6,364 nt of DNA, taken from positions 1 to 6,364 of the forward strand of contig SLKH01000349.1 in the NCBI GenBank assembly GCA_007134665.1. The letters run 5' to 3'. Positions within the stretch are counted from its first letter, which is position 1. Each line of letters starts with the position of its first letter. Positions 6,246-6,364 of the stretch are shown piece after piece. The stretch is from Balneolaceae bacterium. GTDB taxonomy: Bacteria > Bacteroidota > Rhodothermia > Balneolales > Balneolaceae. The notes under the pieces were generated by a model. The model worked only from the letters and a program-made list of their open reading frames with translations. It did not search any database and was not told where the DNA came from. The position numbers and the translations under genes are program-made.

Positions 6246-6364
6246 ATGTCAAAGAAGATAACGAATCGCGATAAAGACTATTCTCAGTGGTACCTGGATG
6301 TTGTGAAAGAAGCAAAACTGGCTGATCACTCCCCAGTTCGCGGTTGCATGGTGATTCGCCCCAA
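6246..6364 (+). CDS. proS: Prolyl-tRNA synthetase, archaeal/eukaryotic-like short type (N-terminal 39 residues, continues outside window)
   Basis: The frame from ATG 6246 runs to the window end and encodes 39 residues. Seen: KITNRDKDYSQWYLDVV (4-20) and KLADHSPVRGCMVIRP (24-39). This is the characteristic start of class IIa prolyl-tRNA synthetases of the archaeal/eukaryotic-like type, where the SPVRGCMVI segment leads into the YGYAIWE motif. The enzyme charges tRNA-Pro with proline in the cytoplasm. The catalytic motifs 2 and 3, the anticodon-binding domain and the zinc-binding C-terminal domain all lie beyond the window. No Shine-Dalgarno sequence precedes the start; the upstream bases are TTACTTTTATA, in line with AT-rich leaders in Bacteroidota. 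The gene is divergent from tRNA-Met. Confidence 0.88.
   Translation, partial: MSKKITNRDKDYSQWYLDVVKEAKLADHSPVRGCMVIRP

Noticed and set aside
1..6364. CRISPR array, insertion sequence, phage or defence system
   Set aside because: I found no regularly spaced repeats, transposase or integrase motifs, terminal inverted repeats or defence-related domains on either strand.

Overview
The window looks like a chromosomal segment from the Bacteroidota/FCB group of bacteria, possibly a Balneolota or Cytophagales relative. Three things point there. Most starts lack a Shine-Dalgarno sequence. A TAnnTTTG-type promoter element lies upstream of a tRNA gene. The tRNA gene does not encode its CCA end, and the adjacent prolyl-tRNA synthetase is of the short, archaeal-like type. 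Phylum level is as far as I would take this, and it is an inference.

Left part, minus strand, read right to left: a two-gene efflux operon of a lipoprotein-type membrane fusion protein (3854-4936) and a full-length RND inner-membrane transporter (676-3840). The next gene, 56 bases downstream, is a CoA-disulfide-reductase-like flavoprotein whose C-terminus runs off the window (1-619). No outer-membrane TolC-type channel or dedicated regulator is visible. A 15-bp palindrome in the upstream region, overlapping a weak candidate promoter, is the best operator candidate.

Middle part (about 4937-5910): a gene graveyard. On the minus strand at 5101-5286 is the degraded C-terminal end of an unidentified protein with two in-frame stops. 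On the plus strand at 5403-5910 is an unmistakable but heavily deleted remnant of a PQQ-dependent, c-type-cytochrome-containing dehydrogenase. It has a frameshift junction and two further same-frame internal deletions, with the CxxCH haem motif still present.

Right part: a strong hairpin that can serve as terminator in both directions (5953-5994), an elongator-type tRNA-Met(CAT) on the minus strand (5998-6071), and, divergently, the first 39 codons of proS (6246-6364).

I see no CRISPR array, insertion sequence or clearly new system. The most informative signals are the deletion pattern of the quinoprotein pseudogene, the divergent relic beside it, the altered proton-relay residues of the RND pump, and the A-C pair closing the tRNA anticodon loop.
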